DNA of 64,000 nt from Acidobacteriota bacterium (GTDB taxonomy: Bacteria > Acidobacteriota > Vicinamibacteria > Vicinamibacterales > JAKQTR01). The position numbers were made by a program, and so were the translations under genes. Position 1 is the stretch's first letter. Each line of letters begins with the position of its first letter. Shown here one piece after another: positions 17,145-25,707 of this stretch. The DNA is taken from assembly GCA_029562975.1 (NCBI GenBank), contig JAKQTR010000043.1:198491-262490 (forward strand), read 5' to 3'. The notes beneath the pieces are model-generated. The model was not told the DNA's origin, did no database searches, and saw only the letters and a list, made by a program, of their open reading frames with translations.

Positions 17145-17606
17145 ATGGCGCAGCTGAAGGTCGGCGACAGGGCCCCGGCGTTCGCGCTGGAGGATCAGCG
17201 GGGGCGGACGGTCAGGCTGTCCGACTTCAAGGGACGGAAGCTTCTCGTCTACTTCTATCCCAAGGCCAACACGCCGGGATGCACCGCCCAGTCGTGCAGC
17301 GTGCGCGACGCGCGGACGGACTTCGCCAGGAAGGGCGTCGCTGTCATCGGCGTCAGCCCCGACAAGCCGTCGGCTCAGAGGAGGTTCGACGAGAAACACG
17401 GCTTGGACTTCCCGCTTCTCGCGGACACTGACCACGTCATGGCCGAGGCCTACGGCGTCTGGGGCGAGAAGTCGATGTACGGCAGAACGTACTTCGGCAT
17501 CGTCAGGTCGTCGTTCCTCATCGACGAGCGCGGGCGAATCGCCGGCGCCTGGTACAAGGTCTCGCCGGCCGGCACCGTTCCCGAAGCCCTGAACGCACTC
17601 GGCTGA
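17145..17606 (+). CDS. bcp: Peroxiredoxin of the BCP/PrxQ family (thiol peroxidase)
   Basis: This 153-aa protein is full length for the BCP family, which reduces hydroperoxides with electrons from thioredoxin. Landmarks are VGDRAPAFALEDQ at the N-terminus, the peroxidatic Cys46 in NTPGCTAQSC, the resolving Cys51 five residues later (the alpha2-type PrxQ arrangement), VIGVSPDKP, and the C-terminal WYKVSPAGTVPEAL. It should act in the cytoplasm because there is no signal peptide. The gene is flanked on both sides by REP-like elements and is convergent with the DsbB-like gene. Confidence 0.92.
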   Translation: MAQLKVGDRAPAFALEDQRGRTVRLSDFKGRKLLVYFYPKANTPGCTAQSCSVRDARTDFARKGVAVIGVSPDKPSAQRRFDEKHGLDFPLLADTDHVMAEAYGVWGEKSMYGRTYFGIVRSSFLIDERGRIAGAWYKVSPAGTVPEALNALG

Positions 17607-17617
17607 CGCGCACAGGC

Positions 17618-17651
17618 GGGGCCAGGTCCGCGGATTTCCGGATCTGACCCC
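17618..17651. repeat. REP-like hairpin (GGATCTGACCCC family)
   Basis: GGGGCCAGGTCC at 17618-17629 and GGATCTGACCCC at 17640-17651 form an imperfect inverted repeat (one mismatch, one G-T pair) around the 10-nt loop GCGGATTTCC. Loop and right arm are identical to the copy at 41653-41674. It lies between the convergent bcp and DsbB-like genes and could double as a terminator. Confidence 0.85.
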
Positions 17652-17660
17652 AACCCCCAA

Positions 17661-19127
17661 TCAGTGCGCCCAGGACAGGGCGCCGTCCTCGGTGACGATG
17701 AGCAGCTCGCCGCCCTTGATGGCGATCCCTGACGGCTTCGACAGGCCGGGAACGACGCGCGCGTCCGCGACGGTCCGTCTCACCGGATCGATGACGAGGA
17801 GCGTGCTGTAGGCCGCGCTCAGGACGTAGAGCCGCCCCTCGTGGAACTCGGCGGCCGTCGGATAGAAGCCGTCCAGCGATCCCGCGCCGTCCTTGAAGGC
17901 CAGCGGGCCCCCCTCGGCCAGCGCCGGGCTGAACTCCTCGGCGAGCGTCATGTCGCGCCGGTCGAACCGCGAGACTACGAGCCGCTTTGACGCCGCGTTC
18001 GGGACGGTCACGGTGTAGAGCGCGGATGCCGCGGGGTCGAACGCCGCCGCCATGACATACATCATCTTCGCCCTTACCGTCGTCAGGCGGGATCGCGAGG
18101 CTTCCTGGAACGCGCCGGGCGACTCGAGGAAGTAGCGGTAATTCGCCGCCGCATCCGCCTGGTCGCTCTCGCGCAGGACGACGTAGCTCTTGTTCTCCGC
18201 CATCGCGAGGACGGTGCGGCTGTCGAGGAACGCCGCCGCCGAGAAGCGCGCGAGATCGACCGAGTACCCGACATCGACGACCGTGTGCCGGATGACGCGG
18301 CCGAGCGTGCCGTCCGTCAGGTACACGCCGTTGTGCGTCGTGAGGAGGAACCTGTCGGACGCCGCGTCGTATGCCAGGTCCGTCACCGGGCCGTTGAGCG
18401 GCAGGGCCAGCTTCGCGCGCCGCGACACGGTCATCGCGGGGACGCCCGCCAGGGGGCTTCCGGCCGGGTCGGCGGGCGCGAGCGCCACGTCGGGCTTCTC
18501 GATCGCCCATCGGCCTCGCAGCGAGACGGGCGACGGCCGCCACTCCTCGGTCGACCAGACCCAGTTGCGGGGATTGAAGGAGAAGCGGACCGGGTCGCCC
18601 TGGCCCATGAAGGGCGGCGGCCCGGTGCTCGCGAACGCCTGGACCATGTTCGCGGCCACCGCCAGCAGGAACAGCCACAGCGCGGCTCGCCCGGGCGGGC
18701 GCAGCTCGCGCGGGCCCTCGCCCGCCGCCTCGCCGTCCTTCACGGCCAGCAGCATGGCGCCCATCATCACGAGGCACACCCAGAAGATGAACAGCGACCA
18801 CGTGTAGGTGTGCGCGCCCAGGATCTCCGCGCTGAACCCCTGGCCCACGTCGCGCGCGAAGTGCAGCGACGAGTGGCGAAGGCCCATGTAGACGCCGAAC
18901 GCCGAGATGAGCACGCCCATCCCGATGTAGCGCGGGCGGGGGCCGTAGCGGACGATGAGGAGGCCCGTCAGCGCGACGAGCACCATCGCCGTGCGCTGGG
19001 CCCAGCAGAGGACGCACGGCGAGTCGCCGTGGACGAAGCCCAGGACGAAGACGGCGACGCCGATGGGCCCGATGAGGAGGGCCAGCACGGCGGCCGTCAG
19101 GATCGTGTAAAGCGTGTTCCGGTTCAT
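17661..19127 (-). CDS. DsbB-like membrane protein fused to a C-terminal beta-propeller-like domain
   Basis: The first ~165 residues of this 488-aa protein hold five hydrophobic segments. After the first comes SPCVLCWAQR (Cys38, Cys41), the CxLCxxQR quinone-side motif of DsbB, the inner-membrane oxidase that regenerates DsbA. The second periplasmic cysteine pair of DsbB is missing: the loop GLRHSSLHFARDVGQGF has none. Residues ~200-488 are soluble and repetitive (LAYDAASDRFLLTTHNGVYLTDG, AAAFDPAASALYTVT, EGRLYVLSAAYSTLLVIDP, GELLIVTEDG), reading like blades of a beta-propeller, probably periplasmic. A fused substrate or partner domain is plausible. It follows the acs operon (29 bp after a small membrane ORF). 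A DsbA-like gene lies at 37505. Confidence 0.75.
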   Translation of the reverse strand: MNRNTLYTILTAAVLALLIGPIGVAVFVLGFVHGDSPCVLCWAQRTAMVLVALTGLLIVRYGPRPRYIGMGVLISAFGVYMGLRHSSLHFARDVGQGFSAEILGAHTYTWSLFIFWVCLVMMGAMLLAVKDGEAAGEGPRELRPPGRAALWLFLLAVAANMVQAFASTGPPPFMGQGDPVRFSFNPRNWVWSTEEWRPSPVSLRGRWAIEKPDVALAPADPAGSPLAGVPAMTVSRRAKLALPLNGPVTDLAYDAASDRFLLTTHNGVYLTDGTLGRVIRHTVVDVGYSVDLARFSAAAFLDSRTVLAMAENKSYVVLRESDQADAAANYRYFLESPGAFQEASRSRLTTVRAKMMYVMAAAFDPAASALYTVTVPNAASKRLVVSRFDRRDMTLAEEFSPALAEGGPLAFKDGAGSLDGFYPTAAEFHEGRLYVLSAAYSTLLVIDPVRRTVADARVVPGLSKPSGIAIKGGELLIVTEDGALSWAH

Positions 19128-19156
19128 GGGGAGCTCTCCTGCCCGGGCCCGGGCCG

Positions 19157-19324
19157 TCAGTAGTTCAACCCTGGGAGGATCGAGCCCCTGGCGCCGATCA
19201 GGAAGAGCGCGGCCATGAGCAGCGAACTCGCGACGAGCAGCCCGAAGGCGAGCCGCTCGCGCTCGGGGCGGCGCAGGACGAGCCAGCCGGCCGCGAAGAT
19301 CAGGATGAAGTTGAGCAGTTCCAC
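19157..19324 (-). CDS. Small membrane protein (55 aa, two hydrophobic segments)
   Basis: A GTG at 19324 opens a 55-aa frame with hydrophobic stretches ELLNFILIFAAGWLVL and AFGLLVASSLLMAALFLIG separated by a charged loop RRPERERL, and ends LPGLNY. The charge and hydrophobicity pattern is that of a helical hairpin and not of a shadow frame. It lies between acs and the DsbB-like gene on the same strand, 29 bp before the latter. No strong ribosome-binding site is visible and I do not recognise a family. Confidence 0.5.
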   Translation of the reverse strand: MELLNFILIFAAGWLVLRRPERERLAFGLLVASSLLMAALFLIGARGSILPGLNY

Positions 19325-19452
19325 GGCTGGATCATGCCAGAGAACGCGTGCCGCTGAGAACAGGGCTCGCGCGGCCGGATGCCCATCGCGCGCGGGAGCC
19401 GGCCCCGCGCCGCGTCGCCTGCTCCCGCCGCGCGCCCCCGCGCCCCGCGCGC

Positions 19453-21405
19453 TTACCCGTGCGCGTGCCGGCGCTCCTCGATCAGCCGCTGCACCACCTC
19501 CGGCTCGGCGAGCGTGGACGTGTCGCCCAGGCCGTCGTATTCCGACGCGGCGACCTTCCGCAGGATGCGCCGCATGATCTTGCCGCTCCGCGTCTTCGGC
19601 AGGCCTGAGGCGACGTGGATGATGTCGGGCGTCGCGAAGGCGCCGATCGCGTTCCGCACCTGCTGCTTCAGCGCGCCGACCAGCTGCTCGGGGTCGCCTT
19701 CCGCGAAGTCGCTGTGGAGCACCACGTAGCAGTAGATGCCCGTCCCCTTGATCTCGTGCGGATAGCCGACCACCGCCGCCTCGGCCACCGCGTCGTGCGC
19801 CACGAGGGCGCTCTCGATCTCCGCCGTCCCGATCCGGTGCCCCGACACGTTCAGCACGTCGTCGATCCGGCCGGTGATCCAGTAGTAGCCGTCCTCGTCG
19901 CGGGTGGCGCCGTCGCCGGTGAAGTAGTAGCCGGGATAGGTGGTGAAGTAGGTGTCGCGGAAGAGCCGGTGGTTGCCCCAGACCGTGCGGGCCTGGCCCG
20001 GCCACGGCGACGCGAGGCACAGCGCCCCGGACACGCCGTTGCCCTCGAGGGGCTTCGACGTGTTGACGTCGAAGATCATCGGCTTCACGCCGAAGAACGG
20101 CAGCGTGGCCGACCCTGGCTTCGTGGGCGTGACGCCGGGCAGGGGCGTGATCAGGACGCCTCCCGTCTCGGTCTGCCACCACGTGTCCACCACCGCGCAC
20201 CGCCCGTCGCCGCACACGTCGTGGTACCAGCGCCAGACGCCGGGATTGATCGGCTCTCCCACCGTGCCGAGGACGCGCAGCGACGACCGCCTGTAGCGCT
20301 TCACCCAGGCGTCCCCGGCCTGGGCCAGGGATCGCAGCGCCGTCGGCGCCGTGTACAGCACGTTCACGCCCAGGTCGTCGACGATGCGCCAGTACCGGCC
20401 GGGATCGGGGTAGAGCGGCGTGGACTCGAACACCACCGTCGTCGCGCCGTTCGCCAGCGGCCCGTAGACGATGTAGCTGTGGCCCGTCACCCAGCCGATG
20501 TCGGCCGCGCAGAAGTAGATGTCGCCGGGGTGGTAGTCGAAGACCATCTTGTGGGTGAACGCCGTGTAGACCAGGTACCCGCCGGTGGTGTGCATCAGCC
20601 CCTTCGGTCTGCCCGTGCTGCCCGAGGTGTACAGGATGAACAGCGGGTCCTCGGCGCCCATCCACTCGTTGGTCGTGGTCGAGCGCTGCCGGTGGCACTC
20701 GTCGTCCAGCCAGTAGTCGCGGCCCGGCTGCATCTCGACGTCCGCGTCGGTGCGGCGCGCGACCAGCACCGCTTCAACGGTGGCCATGCCCTCGACCGCC
20801 CGGTCCACCGTCTTCTTGAGGGGGATCTTCCGGCCGCCGCGCAAGCCCTCGTTCGCCGTCACCACGACCCTGCACCTCGCGTCGACGATCCGGTCGCGCA
20901 GCGCCTCGGCCGAGAACCCGCCGAAGACGACGGAATGCACGGCGCCGATCCGCGCGCACGCCAGCATCGTGTAGATGAGCGCGGGGATCATCGTCATGTA
21001 GATGCAGACCCGGTCGCCCTTGCGCACGCCGTGGCTGAGCAGCACGTTGGCCACGCGGCACACGTTGTGCTTCAGCTCGCGGTAGCTGATGTGCTTGTAG
21101 ACGCCGGGTTCGTCCTCCACCCAGATGATGGCCGTGCGCTCGGCGGCTTCGGCGAGGTGCCGATCGATGCAGTTGAACGAGGCGTTGAGCCGGCCGCCCG
21201 AGTACCAGGCGAAGTCCACCTCCTCGTAGTCCGAGTCGAGGACCGTCTGCCAGGGGTGGAACCACGTGACGGCCTTGGCCTGCTCGCCCCAGAACCACTC
21301 GGGGTTGTCGAGCGACAGGCGGTAGAGCCGCTGGTACTCCTCCATCGTGCGGATGTAGGCGCGCTCGGCGATATGCGGCTTGACGGGATAGACGTCCTGG
21401 GGCAC
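19453..21405 (-). CDS. acs: Acetyl-CoA synthetase (AMP-forming)
   Basis: This 650-aa protein has the full length of Acs, which makes acetyl-CoA from acetate, ATP and CoA. The AMP-binding signature YTSGSTGRPKGLMHT, the acetate-pocket region ADIGWVTGHSYIVYGPL, VGEPINPGVWRWY, VDTWWQTETGG and the hinge motif DGYYWITGRIDD are all present in order. The conserved lysine at the C-terminus lies in LPKTRSGKIMRRILR, the usual acetylation site that switches Acs off. The start is GTG 21405, preceded by AGGAGG at 8-nt spacing. A small membrane ORF and the DsbB-like gene follow on the same strand. The 197-bp gap upstream, to the VWFA-related gene, holds nothing recognisable. Confidence 0.96.
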   Translation of the reverse strand: MPQDVYPVKPHIAERAYIRTMEEYQRLYRLSLDNPEWFWGEQAKAVTWFHPWQTVLDSDYEEVDFAWYSGGRLNASFNCIDRHLAEAAERTAIIWVEDEPGVYKHISYRELKHNVCRVANVLLSHGVRKGDRVCIYMTMIPALIYTMLACARIGAVHSVVFGGFSAEALRDRIVDARCRVVVTANEGLRGGRKIPLKKTVDRAVEGMATVEAVLVARRTDADVEMQPGRDYWLDDECHRQRSTTTNEWMGAEDPLFILYTSGSTGRPKGLMHTTGGYLVYTAFTHKMVFDYHPGDIYFCAADIGWVTGHSYIVYGPLANGATTVVFESTPLYPDPGRYWRIVDDLGVNVLYTAPTALRSLAQAGDAWVKRYRRSSLRVLGTVGEPINPGVWRWYHDVCGDGRCAVVDTWWQTETGGVLITPLPGVTPTKPGSATLPFFGVKPMIFDVNTSKPLEGNGVSGALCLASPWPGQARTVWGNHRLFRDTYFTTYPGYYFTGDGATRDEDGYYWITGRIDDVLNVSGHRIGTAEIESALVAHDAVAEAAVVGYPHEIKGTGIYCYVVLHSDFAEGDPEQLVGALKQQVRNAIGAFATPDIIHVASGLPKTRSGKIMRRILRKVAASEYDGLGDTSTLAEPEVVQRLIEERRHAHG

Positions 21406-21602
21406 GGCCGATCCTCCTGGTCGCGGGCTGTCGCGGCGTTTGTGCGCGCAGGAGGCGAGACTACGGCACGGCCGCGGGCGCCGTCAAGGAGGGCGGCGGC
21501 CGGCGGAGCCCGGGCGAGGCCCCGGGGGCCGGGCGGCGGCGCGGCGGGCGGCGCGAGCGTCCCCGGAGAGCGCGCCCGGCGGCGCCCGGACGCCAGGCCG
21601 CG

Positions 21603-23396
21603 CTAGAACACCCTCCGGTCCGCGCGGCCCACGAGGTCCGCCCGGTAGTCGTAGACGATGAAGCGGACCTGGCGGACGCCGGGATTGATCTCGACGTGCG
21701 CCCGGTAGGGCACGCCGTTCTTCGTGACGTTCGCCCACCCTTCGTCATTGAACCTGAGCGCCGCGCGCTGGTAGTGCTGAGCCAGCACCCGGCCGTCGGC
21801 GTCGGCGCCGACGATCAGGATGTCGATCGCGCCCACGCGCTCGCCGGCGACGGTCGAGAACGCGAGCCTTGACGGGTCGATCGACGCGTTGATCGCCAGC
21901 TGGTGCGCGCCGCCCTTCTGCCGGACCAGATCGGCTTCGAGCCTGATCCGGATGTCGTGGATCTCGCGCGAGAAGCCGGCGGCCGCCTGGATCCGGTCGC
22001 GCGTGATGAAGTCGCGGCGGTTGAACGGCCCGATCGCGCGCTCGGCGAAGTAGCCGCGCCGGTAGAGCGCCGTCACGCCCGGGCGCCTGACCCTGACCTC
22101 GATCTCCCGGTAGGAACCATCCATCCGCGCGAGCGAAGGGTAGTAGCCGAGGAGGTAGCTCACCCGCGTCGCCTCGTCCAGGCGGCTCATGGCCGTCTCG
22201 CCGCTCTCGGCAATGGAGGACACGCCCCCGGTGAGCTCCGCCATCGTACGGAGCGCCTTGAAGGCGAAGGTCTCGTTCCAGTTGCTCTGCGGCACGCCGC
22301 CCTGCTGGCCGATGAGGCCGCCCGTCTGGAACGTGCTGATGGCGACGCGCGCGTCGCTCGCCGCGCGCGCCAGCGCGGCATCGTCCTCGGCGCGCGGCAG
22401 GTACATGCCGCGCTCGGTGACGAAGACCAGGTGCTTCTCGCCGGCTAGGTGGCGCAGGTACTCGATGCCGGCGTAGCAGTTGCTCAGATCGAGCAGCATC
22501 TGCGCCGTGTACTGCACGTAGTCGTCGAAGGAGATGCCGGCGAAGGCCTCGTTCGTGACCTCGTCCAGCGACGTCCAGGACGCCAGCCCGCCGCCCGTGT
22601 CGCCCTCGAGCGCCGCCATCTCGCGCCCCACCCTGTCGGCGTCGGCAAGCTGCAGCCGCTCCGCCTGCTTCGCCGCGTCCTGCTCGAGGCGCGCCACCGC
22701 CGGCGCCTGGACGCCGGCCGCCCGGCGCGACGCGGGCGCGCCCCCGCCGGCGAACAGGCTGTCGATCTTGTCCTGGACCTTCTTCGGGAGCTTCCTGCTT
22801 CCGTACAGGGCCGACAGGCCGCTCTCCACCTGCAGGCGGACGTCCATGTCGATGCCGTAGTGCACGCGTTTGAAGCGCTCGAGGAGGCGCGCGATGGACT
22901 CGTGGTCGGTCGTGAAGTCGGTGGCGCGGTCGTAGGCGAACACCGCCACGCGGTCCTGCGGCAGCAGGCGCTGGCGGACGAAGCGGATGAGCGCATCGAC
23001 GCCGCCCGACGGCTCCTGCAGGCGCCCGCGGCCGAGCACGAAGAGAAAGACGCGGTGGTTCTGCGAGCCGGCCTCGAAGGGCGTCCGGCGGATGAGCAGC
23101 CTGCCGCCCGTCGCGGGCCCCTGCGCCGTGTCCGGCGCGAGCGTTCGCATCTCGAACAGCCGGACCGGCTGCACCACGCCGTCCTCGAGCAGCGTGAAGT
23201 CGTCTGCGGTCAGATCCGTGACGGCCTTGCCGGTCTTGCTGTCGACGGCGCGGACGTCGATCGGCACGACGGCGACGCCGCTCGCGAAGGTCGGCTGCTG
23301 CCGGGCGGCCGCGCCGCCCGGCATCGCGGCGCCGCCCCGGGCCAGCGCCACCCCGGCAAGCAGCAGCGCCGGAATCCTGAACCGCGGTCCACCCAT
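21603..23396 (-). CDS. Exported VWFA-related protein of acidobacterial type (degenerate MIDAS)
   Basis: The ATG at 23396, with GGAGGG upstream, gives 597 aa; a longer frame to 23621 reads across the divergent promoter region and is unlikely. A signal peptide is followed by the entry VPIDVRAVDSKTGKAVTDLTADDFTLLEDGVVQPV, the hallmark of the acidobacterial VWFA-related family. In the von Willebrand A domain the DxSxS metal site is replaced (FLFVLGRGR), so metal-dependent ligand binding is doubtful. The C-terminal half contains YLLGYYPSLARMDGSYREIEVRV and GVTALYRRGYFA, also typical. An Ala/Gln-rich coiled insertion lies at about 240-300. Function of the family is unknown. Confidence 0.85.
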   Translation of the reverse strand: MGGPRFRIPALLLAGVALARGGAAMPGGAAARQQPTFASGVAVVPIDVRAVDSKTGKAVTDLTADDFTLLEDGVVQPVRLFEMRTLAPDTAQGPATGGRLLIRRTPFEAGSQNHRVFLFVLGRGRLQEPSGGVDALIRFVRQRLLPQDRVAVFAYDRATDFTTDHESIARLLERFKRVHYGIDMDVRLQVESGLSALYGSRKLPKKVQDKIDSLFAGGGAPASRRAAGVQAPAVARLEQDAAKQAERLQLADADRVGREMAALEGDTGGGLASWTSLDEVTNEAFAGISFDDYVQYTAQMLLDLSNCYAGIEYLRHLAGEKHLVFVTERGMYLPRAEDDAALARAASDARVAISTFQTGGLIGQQGGVPQSNWNETFAFKALRTMAELTGGVSSIAESGETAMSRLDEATRVSYLLGYYPSLARMDGSYREIEVRVRRPGVTALYRRGYFAERAIGPFNRRDFITRDRIQAAAGFSREIHDIRIRLEADLVRQKGGAHQLAINASIDPSRLAFSTVAGERVGAIDILIVGADADGRVLAQHYQRAALRFNDEGWANVTKNGVPYRAHVEINPGVRQVRFIVYDYRADLVGRADRRVF

Positions 23397-23508
23397 CGGG
23401 GCCCTCCGGCTCCCGTCAATACTACCCGACGGCGGGCCCGGCTCGGCCCCGAACAGGCGCAGCCGGTTGGCGGGAGGATGGTTTGGTGGCACACTGCGGC
23501 CGACGGAC

Positions 23509-25611
23509 ATGGACGCCACCCGGCGGCGTTTCTCGTGGGCTCTCGGCGGCGTGATGCTGCTCGCCCTCGTCGTCCGCCTTGCGTACCTGTCGCAGCTCGG
23601 CGGCAGCCCGCTGCTGTCCATCCTGATGGGCGACGCCCGTCAGTACGACGAGTGGGCCCGGCGCATCGCAGGCGGCGACTGGCTCGGCACCGGCGTGTTC
23701 TACCAGGCGCCCCTCTATCCCTACTTCCTCGGCAGCCTGTACGCCGTCACGGGGCCCGATCCCGGCGCGGTTCGCACCGTCCAGTGCGCCCTCGGCGCGC
23801 TGGCCTGCGGGATGCTGGGGCTCGCCGGACGGACCTTCTTCGGCTCCGCCGCCGGGCTCGCCGCAGCGCTGCTGCTCGCCCTCTATCCGCCCGCGATCTT
23901 TTTCGACGGCTTGATCCAGAAGTCGTCGCTCGACACCCTGCTCGTCGCGTCGATCCTGCTGCTCGTGGCCGCCCTCCAGGGCGGGCCGGGCTGGAAGCGC
24001 CTCGCCGGCCTGGGTGCGGCCGCGTCGCTGCTCGCCCTCAACCGCGAAAACGCCAGGGTGATCTACCCCGTCATCGCGGCCTGGCTCCTGCTCGGGTTTC
24101 GCCACGCCTCCCGCGCGCGCCGAGCGGCCTGGGCGGGCGTGTTCGCCGCTGCGTCGCTGGCCGTCCTCCTGCCTGTCGGCCTGCGCAATTACCGCGTCGG
24201 CGGGGCGTTCCTCGTGTCGTCCTCGCAGTTCGGCCCGAACTTCTACATCGGCAATCACGCCGGCGCCTCCGGCAGCTACGAACCGCTCGTGCCGGGCCGC
24301 GGAGACGCCGCCTACGAACGCGCGGACGCGACGCGCCTGGCCTCGGAAGCCGCGGGGAGGCCTCTTGCGCCATCAGCAGTGTCGGACTACTGGGCGGGAA
24401 AGGCGCTCTCGTTCATCCGCGAACAGCCCGGGCAGTGGCTGGCGCTCGTGGCCAGGAAGGCCGCCTTGGCCATCAACGCCGCCGAGATTCCGGACACCGA
24501 GTCGATCGAGGCGTATGCGAGCGCGTCGTGGCTGCTGCGCGGCCTCTTGTGGCTGAACTTCGGCGTGGTCCTGCCGCTCGGGGCGTTCGGCTGCTGGGCC
24601 AGCCGCGCCGACTGGCGCCGGCTGGCCGTCCTGTACGCGCTCCTGGCAACGCTGCTGCTCTCGGTCGTCGCCTTCTACGTCGTGGCCCGATACCGCCACC
24701 CCGTCGCGCCGCTCGTGCTGATCTTCGCCGGGGCGGGACTGGCGGCGGCGCCGGAGGCGCTCGCCTGGGGGCGCTGCGCCGCCCATTCGCGGGAGCGGGC
24801 GGCGCGGGGGCGCACGGAGGCCACAGGGCGATTCTTCCCGCGGCCGCCGGCGTGGGTCCGCCGCTGGGGGCCCGGCGTAGCGATTGCGGCCCTGACCGCG
24901 GCGGCGTCGAACGTCCCGATGAAGGTGACGCACGACGAGACGTGGATCAACCTGGGGTCTCTACTCGTCCAGTCGCATCGCGCCGCCGAGGCGCTCCCCG
25001 TCCTGGAGAAGGCGGCGGCCGCCGACCCGTCGTACGCCGTGCCGCACTACCAGCTCGGCCTCGCCCACCGCCAGCTCGGCCAGCCGCGCCAGGCGCTCGA
25101 CGCGCTCTCCGCGGCGATCCGCCTGAAGCCGGACTACGCCGAGGCATACAGCGCCCTGGGAGCGACGCTGCGCGCGCTGGGACGGCAGGACGCCGCCGTT
25201 GCGAGCTTCCGCGCGTCTGCCAGGCACGCCCCCGAGTCGGCCGAGGCGCACACGAACCTGGGGCTGAGCCTGATGGAGTCCGGGCAGATCGAGGAGGCCG
25301 TCTCCGAGCACCGTCGCGCGGTCGCTCTCGCGCCCGCGGCCCCCGCTCCCCGCAACAACCTGGCGCTGGCGCTCCAGCACGCCGGACGGCTCCAGGAAGC
25401 GATCGCGGAGTACCGGGCGGCCCTCCTGCTGAAGCCGGACTACGCCGAGGCGCACGCCAACCTCGGGATGGCGCTGGCGGCCGCCGGCGACGCCGTCGGG
25501 GCCCGCGGCCATGTCAGCGAGGCGCTCCGCCTCGCGCGCGCCTCGAACCAGGCGGAGCTGGCGGAGCGCATCGAAGAGGCCCTCCGGCAGCTCGAAGCGC
25601 CCTCCCGCTGA
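23509..25611 (+). CDS. GT-C-type membrane glycosyltransferase with C-terminal TPR domain
   Basis: This 700-aa protein (ATG 23509) has a hydrophobic N-terminal half with about ten membrane segments and the acidic first-loop motif GDARQYDEWARRI, as in GT39/ArnT-like enzymes that use polyprenyl-phosphate sugars. YQAPLYPYFLGSLY and ALNRENARVIYP are further family-like blocks. From about residue 480 to the end there are six or so tetratricopeptide repeats (for example LGLAHRQLGQPRQALDALSAAI, LGATLRALGRQDAAVASFRA), probably periplasmic. The 112-bp gap to the divergent VWFA-related gene holds both promoters. It ends before a strong terminator at 25637. Confidence 0.8.
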   Translation: MDATRRRFSWALGGVMLLALVVRLAYLSQLGGSPLLSILMGDARQYDEWARRIAGGDWLGTGVFYQAPLYPYFLGSLYAVTGPDPGAVRTVQCALGALACGMLGLAGRTFFGSAAGLAAALLLALYPPAIFFDGLIQKSSLDTLLVASILLLVAALQGGPGWKRLAGLGAAASLLALNRENARVIYPVIAAWLLLGFRHASRARRAAWAGVFAAASLAVLLPVGLRNYRVGGAFLVSSSQFGPNFYIGNHAGASGSYEPLVPGRGDAAYERADATRLASEAAGRPLAPSAVSDYWAGKALSFIREQPGQWLALVARKAALAINAAEIPDTESIEAYASASWLLRGLLWLNFGVVLPLGAFGCWASRADWRRLAVLYALLATLLLSVVAFYVVARYRHPVAPLVLIFAGAGLAAAPEALAWGRCAAHSRERAARGRTEATGRFFPRPPAWVRRWGPGVAIAALTAAASNVPMKVTHDETWINLGSLLVQSHRAAEALPVLEKAAAADPSYAVPHYQLGLAHRQLGQPRQALDALSAAIRLKPDYAEAYSALGATLRALGRQDAAVASFRASARHAPESAEAHTNLGLSLMESGQIEEAVSEHRRAVALAPAAPAPRNNLALALQHAGRLQEAIAEYRAALLLKPDYAEAHANLGMALAAAGDAVGARGHVSEALRLARASNQAELAERIEEALRQLEAPSR

Positions 25612-25636
25612 GAGAAGACGGCGCCGCACGCAGAAC

Positions 25637-25666
25637 GGGGCACGCGGCCGGGTGACCGCGTGCCCC
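25637..25666. terminator. Bidirectional hairpin terminator between convergent genes
   Basis: GGGGCACGCGG (25637-25647) and CCGCGTGCCCC (25656-25666) are perfect complements, giving an 11-bp GC stem with an 8-nt loop. It sits 26 bp after the GT-C/TPR gene and 42 bp after the end of the opposing receptor gene. No U-tract follows on either side, so termination in the classical intrinsic manner is inferred only from stem strength and position. Confidence 0.65.
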
Positions 25667-25707
25667 GAACCCCGACCGGCGCGGGCCGGTCCGATGCCGC
25701 CGTCAGC

